A DNA stretch of 64,000 nucleotides from Malachius bipustulatus (Eukaryota; Arthropoda; Insecta; Coleoptera; Melyridae). Numbering within the stretch: position 1 is the stretch's first letter; every line of letters begins with the position of its first letter. Under the pieces are notes generated by a model. It made no database searches. It was not told the origin of the DNA and saw nothing but the letters and a program-made list of their open reading frames with translations. A program made the position numbers and the translations under genes. Positions 42,181-56,050 of this stretch are shown here, piece after piece. The stretch lies in the NCBI GenBank assembly GCA_910589415.1, contig OU342635.1, positions 38,342,929 through 38,406,928 of the forward strand, given 5' to 3'.

Positions 42181-45100
42181 GACAACGTAAACCGCAGTTT
42201 TAGACGAATAGTTTGGAGCAAATCTAATGGACCACGGCCAAAAAGTCGCGAATCAATATTATGATTTACCTTTAGATCTTTATAGTTGTTAAAATGAGAG
42301 TTGGTAAACTGAACCTGCTTACTTTTATAGCTTCCTATAAGAAGCTGAGAAAAATGAGTGAAAGCATCGCTGACTATAACCCCCGTTGTGAGAAATGCCG
42401 TTCCGTTAAGTGAAGTCAGTATATACGCCACTGAGAAGTATCAGCGATACACACCTCACTCTGAGCTCATTAAGTGTATATAAGGGTCAGTTTCAAGTGG
42501 AAGTAATGAACACCCTGATTATGGCTCGAGCGCCAAAGTGCATTTTGAGAAGACTCGCCGGCTGACCTATCAGTTCAACCTATCAACTAACCAGTTGTTG
42601 GTTATAACCTACTTGATTGAGTGTAACCCTGCTGTTCAATAATAGTCCAATATTAATCTTATTTGCTCGCTACTTCATCCATTAATTCCTTGAAACTTTA
42701 CAAGTTTCATTCTCACGAATTGAACATTTATATTTATACAAAGAATCTTAATTAGAACTTGATGAAGTGTAAATTCTTTGTTCCTCATCCTTTGATTTAA
42801 CATATTCACTTATCGGATCTTGTTACTATGTTAACCAGACCGGGTCCAGCCTTTGTTCCCGTAGGGCTCTAGAGACGGGATGCAATGACCGTGTTCAGGC
42901 ATACATTAAGCCCACGTCCTACGCTTTCTCGGATACAGGCAGTCCTCTCTTCATACAGAGAACAGAGAATTCTGCATTTATAGATAAAACACACCAGGTT
43001 ATACTTTGCCGTTGCAAATATTTTTATTTGTCCCGTGCTTTGTTTACGTTAGTAGTCCCTGGATCTGTTGGTTTTTTGTTGATTAGAACTCCAAACAGTA
43101 GGAAGCCAGACTATCCCTTTAAGCTTCAATTTACTCATATTGCATTACCATTGTTCTCTTGTTGTTGTTTTACAATTAAGGAATTGAGGACTGGTGTACC
43201 TAAATGTGAATGCATGTCACGTAAAATTCCATTTTTTTGCTGAAATATTCCTAGCTCTAGATATATACCTACGTACTTATAAAACCATCGCGGTAAAAGA
43301 TTATTTTTCATGTCTGTTGTAACCTGTTTTTTATTTAAACGGATTACATGCGCGGTGCTCTTCGCCAGAGAGTATTTGTCGTGAGTATATAGGTATACTT
43401 TCCGAAGCAACAAAAAAACAATATTTACGATTAGTCAGGCGCCACTTATTTTTTATAAAAAAATAAGAAAAAATGGTTTTATGATATTTTCACTGTTTTA
43501 ATAATTTGCAAGACTCAAGAATATAAAAATTTATGAATAGAAAAATTTTATTATAAAAGGTTAAATCATCTGTATAAGTATAAATGGCTATTGTAAAATA
43601 TTTAAATGATAATTAATTAAGTATGTAAGAATAATTATTACTACATTAAGTTTAAGAGCTTGCACATAGCTATGATCGGCTTCACAAGATAAACAATTTG
43701 GTTTTTGAAGAATGTGATTTTAATATTATGTTAAAGATTTATCGATTATTGACTATTTAAAACAGTTTCTCCCTAGAAGGATGTTCGCAAAACTCACGGA
43801 TTCAGAGTAGTTGAAAATAATATTTTAATTAGGTAACAGGAAATTATCGACGAACTGTAAGTTCCGTAGGTATATACAATAATTAATAATAAATGTAGGT
43901 ATATACAATAATCAATAAATAAATAAATCAATAATAAATGTGATTAGTTTCCTAGGAATCGAATAAAAACCGGAAAATACTGTCCATGTAAACTACACTT
44001 AAAAATGATTGCAATATAAATAGAGAAATCTGGCCTTTTATCCGGTGAAGGACGTCCTGTTCAGGGGAGTCGATCAAACCACCACACCATCCCAGTGCTC
44101 AAAGAGGAGGCCTCACTTCAAAACGGGAGCTTGACGTCCCCACGGTCCCTCTGCTTTTACCCCCAACTATCCCTGGCCAGGAATGTTAGTACGCCAAACA
44201 AAAAAAAACCCTGCAAAAGCAAGTTCACTCAAGCTCTATTCACGGGAGAAGGCAAGTTCCAAAATTTGGATAAAAAAATGACAAAGATACCAATAAAATA
44301 AATTACTTACCCAATTTCATTGGGGTTTTTTGACACTATACACAATCTCAAAATAACTCACAAACCAACAATCCAAGCTAAGGGCACTGATGAAAAAAGA
44401 TAGGCCACAGGTCGCAATAATTACACGATTGACATAAAAGGAGATTTATAATAACAGAACCTCACAAGAAGACCTTCCTTAAACCAATCGTCGGTTCGAC
44501 GCGGCCGTCTCTCGTCCTCTCTATCAGCCACCTTATCATTCCCACCTAAAGATACTGAATTAACAATCAAAAATTATTCTTCAACAACTAAAATAGGAAA
44601 ACTAAGCCTATAAATTACTAATAAAATAAAACTAGAGAAACTAAATGATCATAGATGATTTTTAGAATAAATATTTCTAAGTGAAACTGCAAAAAAATTA
44701 AATCTCTATTTTGAAATGTTACACCGTTGGATAAAACTTATATAACCTTTAGAGAATTCATTACTTTTTATAGGTTTGTATAAAATTATTTTCGTTAGCG
44801 AAGTATTCCAGTTAAATAGACACAAACAAACGATTTCCATTCTGAGCCGAAGAGCAGCTGTGAAATAACGCTTTTATGACGGTCAACTGGATCTTGACTA
44901 AACGGATTATTATTATCGAGAATTATGCAAATTGAATCTCCGGCGCGAAATTTCCGGGATAATTGGGCAATCTGGATACATACTGGAGCAAATTGTTCGG
45001 CGTTGTCGTCTGTTATAGTTGTCAGAGATGGTGAATTCAACTCGCAAGAGATGGAGTCACATCTGATATAATATAAGCTAATACGTAACAACTAGTCCCG

Positions 45101-48100
45101 GATGAAGTTTCCTGCTAGCATGAAATATTTAATATTACGTTACGACGCTAAATATTTTGCTTAATGGTGTGCTAATATGGCAATTTGTTTAATACCCAAA
45201 TCAGTATACGTGTTAAACGTAGGGAAAGCTAAAACTGTAATAAAAGACATAATAACGCAGATAGAAGTTTGTTAACAGCAAGGTCAATAGCGTGTCCTCG
45301 GTTTTTAGAGGATTTCGCCGCAGCAATGTGTGTTGATAGTGATGACTGATTATTTACTTGCTAATCAAGTTTCATTTCTGGAACATTGATGAACCTGATC
45401 CTGTGAAGTCAAATAACATCATGACAGCTTGACTTTGTGTGGTTGAACTAGTAGCGCTGTCAACTTTCTGCACTCTTGACTATTTTTGCAGGTTAACACT
45501 TCATCTGTTTGTAGACAGATGTCTATGAAAGTTTTTAGTTCAATATTAAAGCCACAAAACACGTATTACATGACCTGAACGGATGTATCTCCCATGCACA
45601 AGGATAAACTCTGATATAGAAATAGGTCATGGAGTTCTAAAGCAAACCTGATGGCCTTTAACTACCTTAAACCACCAACAAGATTAAATTTAGTAGCTTA
45701 ATTTAGGACCTTAAAATATTATTTTAAGTGTTCCAGAGTATCCAAGTCATGAAGTAAGATAATTATTACCACGTAATAAAAAATTTTAATTAAAAATAAA
45801 CAGTCTATACTAACACTAACTTAAGCAGAAGGTAAAAAGTTCAATAAATAAACTTCAATTATAATTATGTCTGGGAAACTAATTTTCCTTCACTTACAGT
45901 ATTACCTAACCCAATTATTATTATCCTAACAAACACGAAACATAAAAGCAAAATGGAAATTCAGCTCTTCATTCATTCCTCCACAATCTCAATCCTTCCC
46001 AGACCGCATTTATTACAGTGAAATGATGTGGCTCTCCGCAAATCCTATGAGAATTTTCCCCATTTAACATTATAGCCTTTCTTCGGTAGCTAATTAACTG
46101 TCGGCGGAATGCAAACCTACATTTTATCATCTCGAAGCCACTTTCTGAAGATGCGCTCATCCAGAAATGATTTCCGACATTGACGTCCAATCACAAACAA
46201 TCGGGCAGCGGTGCGCGTAAATCTTCTCCTAGTTCCCGGTCGGGCGGCCCCTTCTCCCTTTTCTGTCTAACTTCAGTTCCCTCTCGACAGGTATTGCCAC
46301 TTCGGCACGGAATCCAGGACATTAATAGACAGTTCTTACAATATGTCTGTTATATACTCTCAATAATATGTCTCTTGGTATCCTCTTGGAATTTCTATTT
46401 TTAGAAGCAAATTTTGGCTAATTTTAAATTTTTTTATTTTTTTCAAGCTTCGATAAGAAACGCAGAAATCATTATTGTAATATTTTTTAAGCTGATCAAA
46501 ATTGCCTCTTTAACAGCATTACGGTTATTAGTAAAAAATTCCACAATGAAAAGTAATTGCGAAAATAAATTTTCTCGCATTCCCTTATGTCTAGCGTAGT
46601 TAGTTTTGTAATTAAATGAAAAGCTAACAGTGAGCTGAACTTGGAGCGACTTAAAAAGGCGAAATAAAATTTCTGTGTGGAAAAAAGGTTCGTGTGATTT
46701 TATTATTGCAAGTAGGTATAGTCTGTTTTAAAATTCTAGACTCATTTTGAACGCAATATTTATTTAAGTACGTACGCGAACGGAAAACTACCAGACAATT
46801 CAGTTTTGCATAAAATTTCCATCAAATTTGGAGTGAAATCTATTGATTTTCTCTGTGGAATCGACGACATCGGCACCTATATTTCCGCCTGCACTTGCAT
46901 GGAAATTACTCCAGTCGCAGTCCAAACAGAACGCTCTGGTTCATTAAACGGGAGCAACGACTCTGCTGCCATGTTTGCCTTCCAGAATAGCGAGTGAATT
47001 GAATTATGATCATGGGAAGTGCGATACTCAGCTTCTGGAAGCTTAAAACGGACAGGAAACTCATGGATTAAACTTCTAGTTCGGTAATCTGACAGCTTCC
47101 CAGTTTTGTTTCGACTTGCCCGTTCGACTTTGTATAGGGATATTCATGTGAAAATTCGTGAATTATTATTGATCTACTCACCCAGGCTTGGAAATTTTCT
47201 CTTGGAAAAGCTTCTAGATTCTGAAGGGGAATTGTTTATTTATAAAAGCTCTTTTAGAAGGTCTCAAGAAAAGCGATATACCTATCAGAGATTTCATAAA
47301 TCTTTTCAGACATTAAGAGGTAACAATTGTGTTCCTTATAATTTTTATAAAAATTATCCCACATATACCTATACATTTTTTTTAAATATCATTTTCTTAC
47401 TCATCTACAAAATAATTAATCCCTGAATAGAGTCAGACATTGTTAAATTCTTAGAAATACGTACAAATTCTACGCAAGTAGAATGTAAAAAAAATAGAAG
47501 TTGCATGTATCACTGCTGAAACAAGACCGAAGAGACCGACGCCGCTGACGTTGGGGAAGACACGGAGTAGAAGTGGGAATATTTAATGGAAGGATGAATG
47601 TCGTCATCGGGGCTGTTAGCATGCAAGATGCGAAGCTTTTAGTTCCCTTTTTGTGCAAACAACATTCCTGAAAAAGAATTCTCGCTCTTCAACAGAGCAC
47701 CAACTTCACAACAGATACACTATCTACAATTCCGAAACCCTGATACGGATCTACAGATTGTCGGAATTAATATTGCTTCTCTCCTTTTTCTCGAGGAATT
47801 TCTGAGATTATTTAAAAATTAGTTTCCGCCATGAGACAATACGGCAGAATTTATAGAACTTCAGATCAGCTATATAAATAATAGTTTATAGTCACAAGAA
47901 TAAATTATTTAAGTGACTCTAAATACTGACTGAAGACTGTTTATATAAGTTTATCATGAAATATCTAATGGGATATTTTGCAATAAAGGAATTGAAGAAG
48001 ATTTATATTTCCGTTAATCATATTCGTATTCTCTTTGACTTAGCGAAAACTCCCATAATAATCTGTTTCACTCGAATTAGGGTTGTTGAAGTTCATCGAT

Positions 48101-48519
48101 TTAGTTTTTAGTTTTTTTTTTGTATTCAAATATGTTTCAAAAGTGGTAGGTATAAGGAGAATTATATTTTTAGAGATTGGTCGAAAATTTATCTAAAATT
48201 TCTAAATTTTTTACATTTATGAAAAAACAAATTAAATTATAGACTCTCGAAAACACTGCATATTCTTGGAAATAAACTCATTTCATTCCTTAAACTCTTT
48301 TGGAAAAAATATATTTTACCATACTATTTCACTAGGAATCTGAGAAGCATTAGCGCCTGAAGGATTCAGGTGATAAGTTTTAGAAATTTTTGCAAATTTT
48401 TCCAGATTTTACTACAGTATATTCGACAGATTTTAGAGTACCAAGCTCTATGTATTGCTCCAAAAGGAACCATACTGTGACATACATTGTTGAATTCGTA
48501 ATTTAAATCGCTATCTAAT
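42181..48519. other. Long unannotated stretch
   Basis: About 6.3 kb with no recognised gene. 44040-44310 (68-codon frame) and 46180-46340 are GC-richer islands; the second ends in a pyrimidine-rich tract and CAG (TTCCCTCTCGACAG, 46278-46291), reminiscent of a 3' splice site, but no coding frame is convincing. Small exons of a host gene could be hidden here. Confidence 0.4.
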
Positions 48520-48797
48520 ATAGGGTGTCCTTTTTTACGAGCCATATAAAAAAAACAAAGTTGATGATGATTTTTTCGAAAATTGGATTGAAGGGAACAA
48601 AAATTAGCATGAGAAATAGCCCTTTGTTTTTTTTATATCTATCTTAATAATTCCAGAAAAAAATAAAGACGAAATCTTACGTTTTCGGTTTTTTTCGAAT
48701 ACATCCGGAAGCAAGCGGAATTTTTTGCCAACTTAACCGACCCTGCTGTATCTCTCGCGATTTCTGAGATCCCCATCCTTATCCTGGACACTGTATA
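48520..48797. mobile_element. Short TIR element of the TACAGGGTGTCC type
   Basis: Left end ATATAGGGTGTCC and right end GGACACTGTATA are inverted copies of each other, spaced 278 bp apart. Unlike the other three elements with related ends, the interior is not palindromic. No ORF. Probably a MITE. Confidence 0.5.
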
Positions 48798-51700
48798 AAA
48801 ATTGAAATTTAAAAATTGAAATTGTATTCAGCCCTCAAGCTAATAAAACGTTGTTGCAGTTCGTTTGGCGCAAAACAGAAACAATTAATCGCATGACGTA
48901 AAGTATGTTCAGTGGTGGTGGAGCTGATGCTGGACCTGGAAGAATACTTCATGCAAGTGTGCAATGAAATTTACATATTTATTCAAATGCGCTCATCTGT
49001 GCAGGGATTAGAACCAAACGCTGCAAGGAAAGGTCTTCGTGATTAATTCGTTTCCGGCGTCGACCGTAAATTATTCCATTATCTGTGGCCATAGAATTAT
49101 CTACGTAATTCTGTTTTTGTACCTGAATTAATAGAATGGTTTCAGCCTGGTTTAACCGTATCTTCAAAGCGATAATACGACTAACAAAAGTTTAGTTACC
49201 TATAATACCTTAGCATCTAGTTAAATTTTGAGCGAATCGGCGATTGGATTATTTTAAATTTAATCGAGAATCGGAGTTCGGTAAGTAAAAGTATGTTACA
49301 AATTTCCATCAGAGCTGCTTCGCCGTACCACCTTCATTTTTTACTAGATCCTCACTTACTTCTAAAGTGGGTCAGGAATTTTCCCAGTCGCTTTCCTGAA
49401 GACGAATTCGTTCTTAGCGTCTACTTAATAGAAAAGGCCAAAAGCAAACCGAAATCCTCTTTGAAAAGAATTAGAAAAACAAGAAGTATAAGATATTTTA
49501 AATTAATGGCGAAAGCTGTGCAGCGAAGCTAGCAGCTCAAACTACTGAATTGAAAAACGAAAAGCAATCGAATTTCATACACGTATTTTTGTAACAAATA
49601 GTGTGGCTTCACACGTTTTCCATGAAACTAATAACTTTTTCTTGTCGGAACACATCTGGCTTTTTCAGGAACGTTTACTGTTACACAACACAGAGGGCTG
49701 GTTTTTATTCGCTGAAAGTATTATATTAAACTTACGTAATCATAGCTTCAGATATCAATCATTACAAATTGAAAAAGTGAACCGGACATTTCGGTCTGCT
49801 CTTATTACAGCAATTCAGCGCAATCATTTCTGAAACTGCGAATAATAATAATTAATCATTGGAGAATTGCCAGATGAAGTTTCACGAATTCACGATGTAC
49901 AGATATATTAGCGATATAATCAGTGTGAAGTCAGAACTCGTAAACGCGAATTTAGTGCGGTAGTGCTGAAGTGGTTTTAGCCTAGACAAGCCACTTTGCA
50001 CTCGCGGTATTAGTCCAAACCCCAATTAACTGTTGCTTATTGCTCTCTAATTTGAATAAGTCGTCAATTACATTTGTATAGGCTGTAGAGTTTGCCATCA
50101 TGCTATTACGTCAAGCTGAAATTAAACAGATCTATAATAGATGGAATTTCTCACTGTATAATCCTACTTCAAACTCTGGACGCTCTATGCAATTTCCTTC
50201 TGTCATGTAGATGGATACAAAAAAATTCTTGTTTATTCTATAATCGAACTCCTTCATAGATGTAGCACAGCACATACCTATAAGATGATAATTACCAGAA
50301 CACCTTCGAACACCAAATGAAGTAGCACGAACGCACTCCATTTCTTTTACGCAATTTTAACTTAAGATAAGTTTATTTAACGTATATAAGCATGAGTTTA
50401 GAATTTAAGACCATTAACCATGGGGTGTAGAAAAAAAAATGTTGCGGAAAATTTTTTATAGGGCTTTGGTAATTTGTCCGAGGATGCCTATTGCCTAGGG
50501 CACGGCAATGTCGGAATTGAAATCGATTCAGTGCATGGATTGATAATAGCAATAGAAGGCCTCTCGAGCAAGAAGAATAAATTGAATAAAAATATGAGCA
50601 AAAACGATGTAGTCATCGAATTTTCCAGAATTTCACTTCCACATCTACTTATTGTAACAAATCCGAGCATCAGTTGGAAAAAAATTCTTAAAAGATTCAC
50701 AATAATTCCACAAGAGTTCCACAATAATTAACAGACGATACCTATTCCTTAAATATTTCACTTCTGTGGTTACTTCATAGAATATCAACCAACATTCTCT
50801 TGAACAAACGGAATTTCTGTTCCTTCGCAATAAATCGAAGAAGTTTAAAATTGACTTAAGGCGATATTCCACTAGATACGGCGCAGTATGATGGATTCAT
50901 CGGAGCCGTAAAAGCCTGACTCTCATGGTGGAAGGACTTTAATATAGGTAGGCGCGATGATAAGCAAAATTTGGCCGCAAGATATCCACCTGCTCCGATA
51001 TAGGTCTATAGATGCAGAGCTGTATTTAATGAAATATTGCATTTATTCCTTAATGACGCGCCATGTTTGACGCGCCATTGACATGACAAGTCCATTTCAA
51101 TTTTGCATACTCCAAAAAACGCCTTAGAAATGCAAGACATTCCCCCACATTCTGAAAGTTGTTTTGAAAGACTTTTTTAGGGACTTTCAATATACCTACC
51201 CTGTCTTGTAACTTCCGCTGTTCCCCAATGTCTAAATCGTTATAAAATCCTTCGAATTGTAGCAGAAAAATCTATAAAATATGTTGTATCCGTCACCATA
51301 TATTTCACGACACCACTGTATGATAATTCAGAGAGGATGTTTTATAATGCCACCAATTTCCTGGACAAACTGTTATAATAAACTTTCCAGGTAGAGATGA
51401 GAGTGCATTATCATCCTATAGGGAAACCGGAACTCCTATGTTTCATAAGTATATACTCACTCATTTTATTTTTCGTTTATTATTGTTTCAAGGAAATTTC
51501 CAGCGCTGGCTTATTATGCTTGAACCGCTTCAACTTAATGCAATTCGTCCTCAAATGCAGTCTACTTCTTATATAGAGCAGCGGTACGTGACGTCTGTGT
51601 TCCTCGAGACAATCACACTTCACTTCCCCAAGGGGTAAGTAATAGCTGCAACTACACTCTACAGGCATTACCCTTCAAGTACTAAGACCTGGCGTTTCTC

Positions 51701-52547
51701 AAACGTTCAACTCCACTTCCGCAAGTAAAGGACTGTCAGTTCTTATCTCCCAAAGTCCGGCCCGGTCCTATTAAGCAGTTCTCTGGACCAACAGGGATTT
51801 CTTGATGAATTATCCATGGTCGTGGAATGGAACGAGAGCATCAGGTGTGAAGCGTTCGGAAGATTTACAGTAGCCTCTCGAACGCGAAACCCTATGATTG
51901 ATGTTGCTGCCTTGGCGAGTGAGATAAAGACCTTGTTGCCAAATTGACCAAATGGTGAGAATTATGAGCACTTTACGCTCAGATTCAATGGTAGAATACA
52001 AGATTTATTCGAAGTTGAATCATTTTCGAAGTCGTTTCTGGTTTATCTCTAGGATCTTATAATTTATTAAAAAAAAAACTCCTCGGAAGAAAAGGGGGAA
52101 ACGGTCAGTTAAGTTGTTGTAGAATGGTATGTCAGGATAGAAGATCGTTAATAATATTGAGATAGTAATAATTATTATTATTGCATTCTTATGGACAATA
52201 ATACGAAGAATAAGATAAATATTTAATTATCTAAATTTTGGTTTACCTTCGCTAGTCTCTTGGAAAGTGTTTATTATATAAGAGACGAATAACTACATCG
52301 ATCGTTTGATATATTGTAAACTATCAGTGGTATTTTGGCTTGCAAAGTTGCGGACTTATAGAGTACAAATTTGGCAACGTCGTGTAAGCCCGTCATGCCT
52401 TGAGATTCGCAGCTAATTTGGGTCGGCTATCGAGAAACTATTCGAAGGATCGGGTCCAATTTCACGTCATTTATATAAGGCAAGGAAGGGAACAGGGAGG
52501 ATTCCAAGTTAGGTAACTTCCTTAGTAGAAAGGGCGCCACCTGGGTC
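48798..52547. other. Unannotated stretch
   Basis: No gene supported; frames are at most 85 codons (50474-50731) with no recognised domain. A small direct duplication of GACGCGCCAT lies at 51055-51078. Composition becomes GC-richer after about 52400, approaching the palindrome. Confidence 0.4.
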
Positions 52548-52844
52548 CGTCGGAATTCCCTAGATCTAGGGAAAAATGGCAGTCTAGGGAAATTTTACCT
52601 GAACTGACCTGGCCCCATGCAGAGCCGACGGGGCCTAACCGGACCACATGCAGAGCCGGCAGGGTCTGACCCGGCCTCTCGATAGCAATAAATCTGTCAA
52701 TTTAATAGCTTATTTATGTAAATTAGGGTCATTAATCATACACGGAAAGCAACACTAATGAGTTCTTTTGTTATCGGGGGTCATTAATCACGCCCACCTG
52801 TCACTCCTTTGTTCGGCGGCCCTTTGTCGGCGTTCCTTTGTGTG
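52548..52844. repeat. Left flank of the giant palindrome, built from the same modules
   Basis: Contains GGCAGTCTAGGGAAAT, ATGCAGAGCCGACGGGGC, TCTGACCCGGCCTC and a block GATAGCAATAAATC...TTAGGGTCATTAATCAT. The same modules occur in the right arm close to the palindrome centre (58533-58632 and 58783-58796) in the same orientation, hence inverted inside the left arm. So this stretch is probably still part of the repeat, but whether the palindrome extends over it cannot be tested because the window ends first. Confidence 0.6.
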
Positions 52845-53334
52845 AAATACAATAGAATTAATTATGTTGTTATTTATAACCCTCACGTGTCACTGAATAT
52901 AAATTGTATAATTAAAAAAAACCTAATCCCTTAATGTCATCTTAATTGTTATTTATTATACCTATTATGACCCACACGGAGATAGCGGCGGTACCTAGGA
53001 GGTGCACACGTGCACCATTAATCATATCCGGACTGCAATAAACCTATCAAGTTAATTGTTATTTATGTACATACCTGCATCAGAAACAGATAAGATCTCA
53101 GAGTGTTCAACGGAAACACATGCTTCGACACGTCAGAAAACAGCGCACCTGCACCCTGCCCTTTGTTCGGAAACACAATAGACTAATGAATTCTTAGAAA
53201 TCGGGGGTCATTAATCACGCCCATCTGTCACTCCTTTGTTCGGAGGCCCTTTGTCGGCGGTCCTATGTCTGTAACACAATAAAGCTGCCGGTCATTGTTA
53301 TGGGAACCCAAAAGAGGAGTCAAGTTAATACATC

Positions 53335-53535
53335 CGATTCACAAGCTTCGACACGTCTGAAAGGGACCACCAACGTCGGAAACCGTTATTATGTTAATCC
53401 ATAGGTCCGTCGCACCCACCAGCATCGAAAACCGGTATTCACTACGAAGACCTACCTGCATACCTACCCACACACCTAGCCAACCACTACCTGCACCGAA
53501 AACCGGTTTTATATGACTCACCACGGAGACAACAA
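53335..53535. repeat. Module A of the arm; second copy at 55555-55800
   Basis: Shared order of motifs in both copies: CCACCAACGTCG.AAACCGTT, GTTAATCCATAG, CCACCAGCATCGAAAACCGG, CCTGCACCGAAAACCGGTTT, GACTCACCACGGAGAC and TTCGACACGTCT. The two copies are about 2.2 kb apart, well conserved but not identical, showing an older direct duplication inside each arm. Mirrored at 63310-63510 and 61043-61288. Confidence 0.8.
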
Positions 53536-53586
53536 GCTTCGACACGTCTGAAATTGAATGATATGAAGAGTTGGGGCATAGGTCCA

Positions 53587-53838
53587 CTACTTGATGGACC
53601 AATCAGAATAAAGGTAATCGAGGGGTGGGGGTAGAATGTCGGGCGTCTGATGTAGGGGAGGGGGTAACTACACTACTTGATGGACCAATCAGAATAAAGA
53701 TAATCGAGGGGTGGGGGTAGAATGTCGGGTGTATGATGTAGGGGAGGGGGTAACTACACTACTCTATGGACCAATCAGAATAAAGATAATCGAGGGGTGG
53801 GCGTAGAATATCGGGTGTATGAGGTAGGGGAGGGGGGG
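53587..53838. repeat. 86-bp minisatellite, about three copies (mirrored at 63005-63258)
   Basis: Units begin CTACTTGATGGACCAATCAG at 53587 and 53673 and CTACTCTATGGACCAATCAG at 53759. Each contains TAATCGAGGGGTGGG and GTAGGGGAGGGGG. The G-run that differs between the two palindrome arms lies at the end of this array. A single diverged copy also occurs at 55815-55920, in the second half of the internal duplication. Confidence 0.85.
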
Positions 53839-53867
53839 AGGGCCGCGGGGGTGCAAGCCATGACGAG

Positions 53868-54250
53868 TATCGACGTGTCTGAAAGCCGGCCACCGACGAT
53901 GAAAACCGGTCTTAATATCTGAAAAAACCAGCCTACCAATGGGAGAAGCACCTATGACAAGTCGAAGAATGAAAACATGGTTGTGCGATTCTAAACCGTC
54001 TTATAAAAATCAATAAATAATAATATAAAATGTGAAACAGAAAATAGATACATACTCCCCTACAGAACATGGCAGCAAGTGTGATAAAACACGGTGTATA
54101 AAGACCCTACACATGTACCTAAAGGTATACGCATCCAAGATAACCGTCTTGCAGTGTTAAGACTAACAGCGGTACATCTAGCTAAGCAAGTCCGAACACG
54201 ACAGGTCTATTACACCAGCTATAATTAACGACCCTGACTGAAGACCCAGA
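53868..54250. repeat. Module B of the arm; second copy at 56478-56900
   Basis: Both copies share CGAAAACCGGTCTTAAT (variant GATGAAAACCGGTCTTAAT in the first), GTCGAAGAATGAAAACAT, CAGAACATGGCAGCAAGTGT and GGTATACGCATCCAAGATAA. The distance between copies is about 2.6 kb, against 2.2 kb for module A. The extra length is the ORF-containing stretch, present only between the second A and B. Confidence 0.8.
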
Positions 54251-54301
54251 TGGCAGTGGCGGCCAGCCTGTATATTGTTCGGGAGCAATAGTACGACATC
54301 T

Positions 54302-54335
<34 letters not shown>

Positions 54336-54905
54336 GAGTATTGTTCGGTACATCAGCGCAATAACTTATAAATTAAGTACCTAAATAATTATAAGTAGGT
54401 ACCTATACCTATATCATGATTATAAACAGGTAAATAGGTACCGTATTAATAGCGTACAGCTGTAAGTAGGTATACAATCCCCATAACCTATATAATGCAT
54501 ACTCAAAAGGGTCCAGATATTATGAATCATCCTGTATATTAACGACCCTGACTGCAGCCCAGACGGTAGTGGCGGCCAGCCTGTATATCCGTCGGGAGCA
54601 ATAGTACGCCATCTTTCATTATTATTATTATTAGTCGATTAATTCTCAGCATTGTCAGTATCACATCATTATTGTTATTAATATTATCATTATTAATAGT
54701 ATTATTCGGTACATCAGCGCAATAACTTTTAAATTAAGTACCTAAATAATTATAAGTAGGTACCTATACCTATAATCATGATTATAAATAGGTAAATACA
54801 AGTATGATAGTATTAATAGCGTACAGCTGTAAGTAGGTATTCAATTCCCATAACCTATATAATGCATACTCAAAAGGGCGCAGATATCATGAATCACCCT
54901 GTATT
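54225..54905. repeat. Module C, tandem pair (about 310 and 370 bp), with ATT microsatellites
   Basis: Two head-to-tail copies begin ACGACCCTGACTG and include GTGGCGGCCAGCCTGTATAT, GGGAGCAATAGTACG, an ATT run, TACATCAGCGCAATAACTT, AAGTAGGTACCTATACCTAT and AATGCATACTCAAAAGGG. The first copy has exactly ten ATT units (54304-54333), identical in number in the mirrored arm (62510-62539). Mirrored at 61938-62618. Confidence 0.8.
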
Positions 54906-55540
54906 AAGTATTCTACAGGGATAGGGATATCAATGCAGTCTTAAGTACTGATTACACCCACGAGAGTAGCTAGCACAGGGTGTGACTCTATCAGCGTTTC
55001 CAGACACCCAAGACCTCAGAGACGGATCTCGACAGCTCCGTAGAGTTGGGTTAAAACTGCATGATATAAAATGTCGCTAAAATACCCAAGCAGACGGGGA
55101 GCTCATGGAATACACCCCAGAAGACTTGGAACGAGTCTGATCGCAATAAATAACCAAGTATCCTTCAGAGGGATCCAGAGCTAAAACCGCCAAAGGACTT
55201 GCACTTTGTGTTCAGAAGAGACATGCTGTACAGTATGCTTATATATCAGCTCCTTAAACAACATATTATCACAGCAGCGAGACTATAGGAATATTAAAAA
55301 CCATATATTAGTATTATTTCATGGTTACATAAAAGGTATGTGATAGGGGGGCCCTAGTTCATAGGTCATAGACGCTCCGTAGATAATATACCTATACCCA
55401 TACCTATATATATTTATATACCTATAATATATACCTATACCTATTACCATGAATTAAGACAGAAATTCATAAATAAATAGCACTTCTTTTTAAAAATTAT
55501 ACATAACCGCTAATCGGCGACACCACGTACACTGTTTTGT
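54906..55540. other. Arm segment without internal repeat copy
   Basis: About 630 bp between module C and the second module A. No ORF. It includes a run of TATACCTATACC-type sequence (55390-55445). Mirrored at 61303-61937. Confidence 0.5.
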
Positions 55541-56050
55541 TACGGGAATACAATAGAGGAGTCAAGTTATTCCTTCGTAATCGACAAACAACGGACGGAC
55601 GACCACCAACGTCGAAAACCGTTATTATGTTAATCCATAGATCCGTCGCACCCACCAGCATCGAAAACCGGTATTCACTACGAAGATCTACCTGCATACC
55701 TATCCACACACCTACCCAACTACTACCTGCACCGAAAACCGGTTTTTATATGACTCACCACGGAGACGACAAGTTTCGACACGTCTAAATTGAATCATAT
55801 GCAGAGTGGTGACCGATATCCACTACTTGATGAGCCCATTAGCATAAACATAATAGAGGGGATGGGGAGGGAATCGGGTGTATGATGTAAGGGATATGTA
55901 ACAGGTAGGGAAGGGGGTAACGCCTAAGTACACCGCTATGCAGCGGTATTACCATATAGTCTTCTGACTGAGTGTGCGAATTTAGTTCCTTCCGGCTGAA
56001 GACAGTGTTGTTATACAAGTTGGTGTACCCTTACAAGACGCTGAATCATC

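Noticed and set aside
42477..42492. Second TATATAAG...TCAGTT pair
   Set aside because: Only 10 bp separate the two motifs, too short for a core promoter.
44095..44301. 68-codon frame in a GC-richer island
   Set aside because: No recognisable motif or splice context; may be an old repeat but cannot be named.
53339..53602. 87-codon frame and the related 70- and 83-codon frames at 55497-55788
   Set aside because: They are alternative readings of repeat module A on either strand; similarity between them comes from the DNA duplication.
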